8,468 nt of DNA from Fimenecus sp045593645 (GTDB lineage: Bacteria > Bacillota > Clostridia > Oscillospirales > Acutalibacteraceae). The position numbers and the translations under genes are program-made. The stretch's first letter is position 1; each line of letters opens with the position of its first letter. The stretch lies in NCBI GenBank assembly GCA_045593645.1, contig JAZNWZ010000112.1:1-8468 (forward strand). The letters are read 5' to 3'. Shown piece after piece: positions 7,669 through 8,468 of the stretch. Below the pieces are notes generated by a model, which was not told the DNA's origin, searched no databases, and saw nothing but the letters and a program-made list of their open reading frames with translations.

Positions 7669-8026
7669 AAAGTTTTTCTATTGTCTCAGCACTCATAACA
7701 TGCTCCATTTTGCAAGCATCTTCTTCAGCGCTTTTTTCACTTACACCTAACTTGTCAATTAAAAACTGCTTTATGAGTTTATGTCTACGCAAAACATTTG
7801 CAGCATAGCTTTCACCCTCAGGTGTAATTACAATTTGCCCATATGCAATATGCTCTAAAAAGCCACTTTCTTTTAGTGTGTTGATAGCTCTGTTTACACT
7901 TGGCTTTGAAACGCCTAAATGCTCTGCAATATCTGTAACACGGACACTGCCTTTCATATTTGAAAGCACAAACACGGCTTCAAGATAATCTTCAAGTGAA
8001 GATGTCATTTTATATTGGTTATTCAT
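7646..8026 (-). CDS. DtxR/MntR-family metal-dependent transcriptional regulator
   Basis: A 126-residue protein with an N-terminal winged helix (about 10-70; helix-turn-helix TDIAEHLGVSKPSVNRAI at 31-48) and the metal-binding dimerisation domain (about 75-126; RRHKLIKQFL, EEDACKMEHVMS). It ends without the SH3-like domain of DtxR/IdeR, as in MntR and short clostridial homologues. Aligned by eye to B. subtilis MntR (D8, E11, H77, E99, E102, H103), the ligand positions are D13, E16, H82, C105, E108 and H109. All are kept except E99, which is Cys as in the DtxR primary site, so iron or manganese sensing cannot be decided. Such proteins usually repress metal uptake genes when metal is bound; no transporter is in view. 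The Shine-Dalgarno sequence AAGGA overlaps the TAA of the upstream gene, 10 nt away. Confidence 0.88.
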   Translation of the reverse strand: MNNQYKMTSSLEDYLEAVFVLSNMKGSVRVTDIAEHLGVSKPSVNRAINTLKESGFLEHIAYGQIVITPEGESYAANVLRRHKLIKQFLIDKLGVSEKSAEEDACKMEHVMSAETIEKLYEYLERQ

Positions 8027-8036
8027 AATAACATCC

Positions 8037-8366
8037 TTATTCTTCAGTTATACTTTTTAATATTTTTTGTTTTTTATCTTTATCTGCAATTCTGAATCTT
8101 GTAACTAATTCTCTCTCTTCTTTTGTCAATACAGAAACATATTCTTTTTCACCATCAGTTTCTGCCACTGCTGAGTCTTCTTCTTCAAAAAAGCAAGAGA
8201 TTTTAATGTTATAAAACTTTGCTAATTTTCTAAGTGTTGCAATATCAACATTACGACGACCGATTTCATATCCACAATAAGCAGAACGGCTAATGCCTAA
8301 AGCATCTGCAACTTGTTGCTGAGTAAACTTGTTTTGTGTACGAATAAACTTAATTCGTCTCATCAT
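8037..8366 (-). CDS. XRE-family helix-turn-helix regulator
   Basis: A 109-residue putative DNA-binding protein. Residues 4-56 form a Cro/C1-type helix-turn-helix domain (FTQQQVADALGISRSAYCGYE at 14-34, then RNVDIATLRKLAKFYNI). An acidic linker (EEEDSAVAETDGE, 61-73) leads to a charged C-terminal helix (LTKEERELVTRFRIADKDKK). There is no metal-binding, peptidase or sensor domain, so the signal is unknown. AAAGGA (8376-8381) lies 9 nt before the first of two adjacent ATG codons; the second would be 12 nt away, so the first is preferred. This is the first gene of the minus-strand operon and is 10 nt from the DtxR-like gene. Small XRE proteins often repress their own promoter, and an inverted repeat sits in that promoter. 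Confidence 0.88.
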   Translation of the reverse strand: MMRRIKFIRTQNKFTQQQVADALGISRSAYCGYEIGRRNVDIATLRKLAKFYNIKISCFFEEEDSAVAETDGEKEYVSVLTKEERELVTRFRIADKDKKQKILKSITEE

Positions 8367-8399
8367 AAATATCAGTCCTTTCTTGACTTTTCTGCTTGA

Positions 8400-8428
8400 A
8401 TTTTACCATAAAAATGGTGTGAAATCAA
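8400..8428 (-). promoter_or_regulatory. Sigma-A-type extended -10 promoter of the XRE-DtxR-flavoprotein operon
   Basis: On the minus strand TTGATT (8428-8423) is followed after exactly 17 bp by TAAAAT (8405-8400), preceded by TGG, which gives an extended TGn -10. The -10 ends 33 nt upstream of the ATG at 8366. No other promoter of similar quality is seen before the XRE gene, so this is the likely start of the four-gene unit. Confidence 0.72.
8405..8418. promoter_or_regulatory. Inverted repeat, possible operator in the promoter spacer
   Basis: ACCAT (8405-8409), AAAA, ATGGT (8414-8418) is a perfect 5-bp dyad with a 4-nt spacer lying between the -10 and -35 of the operon promoter and touching the first base of the -10. 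Its position is ideal for a repressor such as the adjacent XRE protein, but a dyad this short can occur by chance, and no second copy was noticed. Confidence 0.4.
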
Positions 8429-8468
8429 TATAATACACTAATCTTTGTTGCGAAAAGCGTCATTTTTT

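Noticed and set aside
8383..8433. Possible plus-strand promoter at the right end (TTGACT at 8383-8388, TATAAT at 8428-8433)
   Set aside because: The two elements are 39 bp apart and neither has a proper partner at 16-18 bp; no plus-strand gene begins before the window ends.
1..8468. CRISPR arrays, tRNA or rRNA genes, insertion sequences, phage or toxin-antitoxin modules
   Set aside because: Reading both strands showed no repeat-spacer pattern, cloverleaf, transposase, integrase or toxin-like gene; nearly all bases are accounted for by the listed protein genes.

Overview
The window looks like a chromosomal segment of a low-GC, endospore-forming Firmicute of the class Clostridia. Evidence is the AT-rich sequence, Shine-Dalgarno sites of the AAGGA/GGAGG type, a spoIIAB-sigF junction at the left edge, and an extracytoplasmic PASTA protein with a clostridial-type kinase fold. 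No rRNA, tRNA, CRISPR, insertion sequence or prophage gene was seen, and all standard stop codons are used normally.

Left part (1-3009, plus strand): the last 32 codons of spoIIAB (anti-sigma-F factor) overlap the start of spoIIAC/sigF (forespore sigma factor). After 55 bp with no recognisable terminator comes a 734-residue lipoprotein of the DUF5696 type. A strong bidirectional hairpin terminator (3019-3052) ends this block and also serves the convergent minus-strand genes.

Middle and right part (8366 down to 3051, minus strand): one tightly packed transcription unit starts at a good sigma-A-type promoter (8400-8428) whose spacer holds a perfect 5-bp inverted repeat. In order of transcription it encodes a small XRE-family helix-turn-helix regulator, a DtxR/MntR-family metal-dependent regulator, an HI0933/BaiN-like flavoprotein and a COG2509-type FAD-dependent oxidoreductase. 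The last three genes overlap in series (23 nt and 8 nt) and the first two are 10 nt apart, so co-expression is very likely. A separate sigma-A-like promoter just after the last of these genes drives a zinc-ribbon/kinase-like/PASTA membrane protein.

The most notable item is that membrane protein. Its kinase domain has the overall fold motifs of the clostridial PASTA-associated Ser/Thr kinases, but the glycine loop, the beta-3 lysine, the HRD aspartate and the DFG aspartate are all replaced, so it reads as a pseudokinase with an intact transmembrane segment and two external PASTA repeats. Other points of interest are a sigma-F without the usual N-terminal extension, a DUF5696 lipoprotein that may ride on the spoIIA transcript, and a DtxR-like protein with a mixed set of metal ligands heading a flavoprotein operon. 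I did not find a clearly new multi-gene system; the findings are unusual variants and gene contexts.
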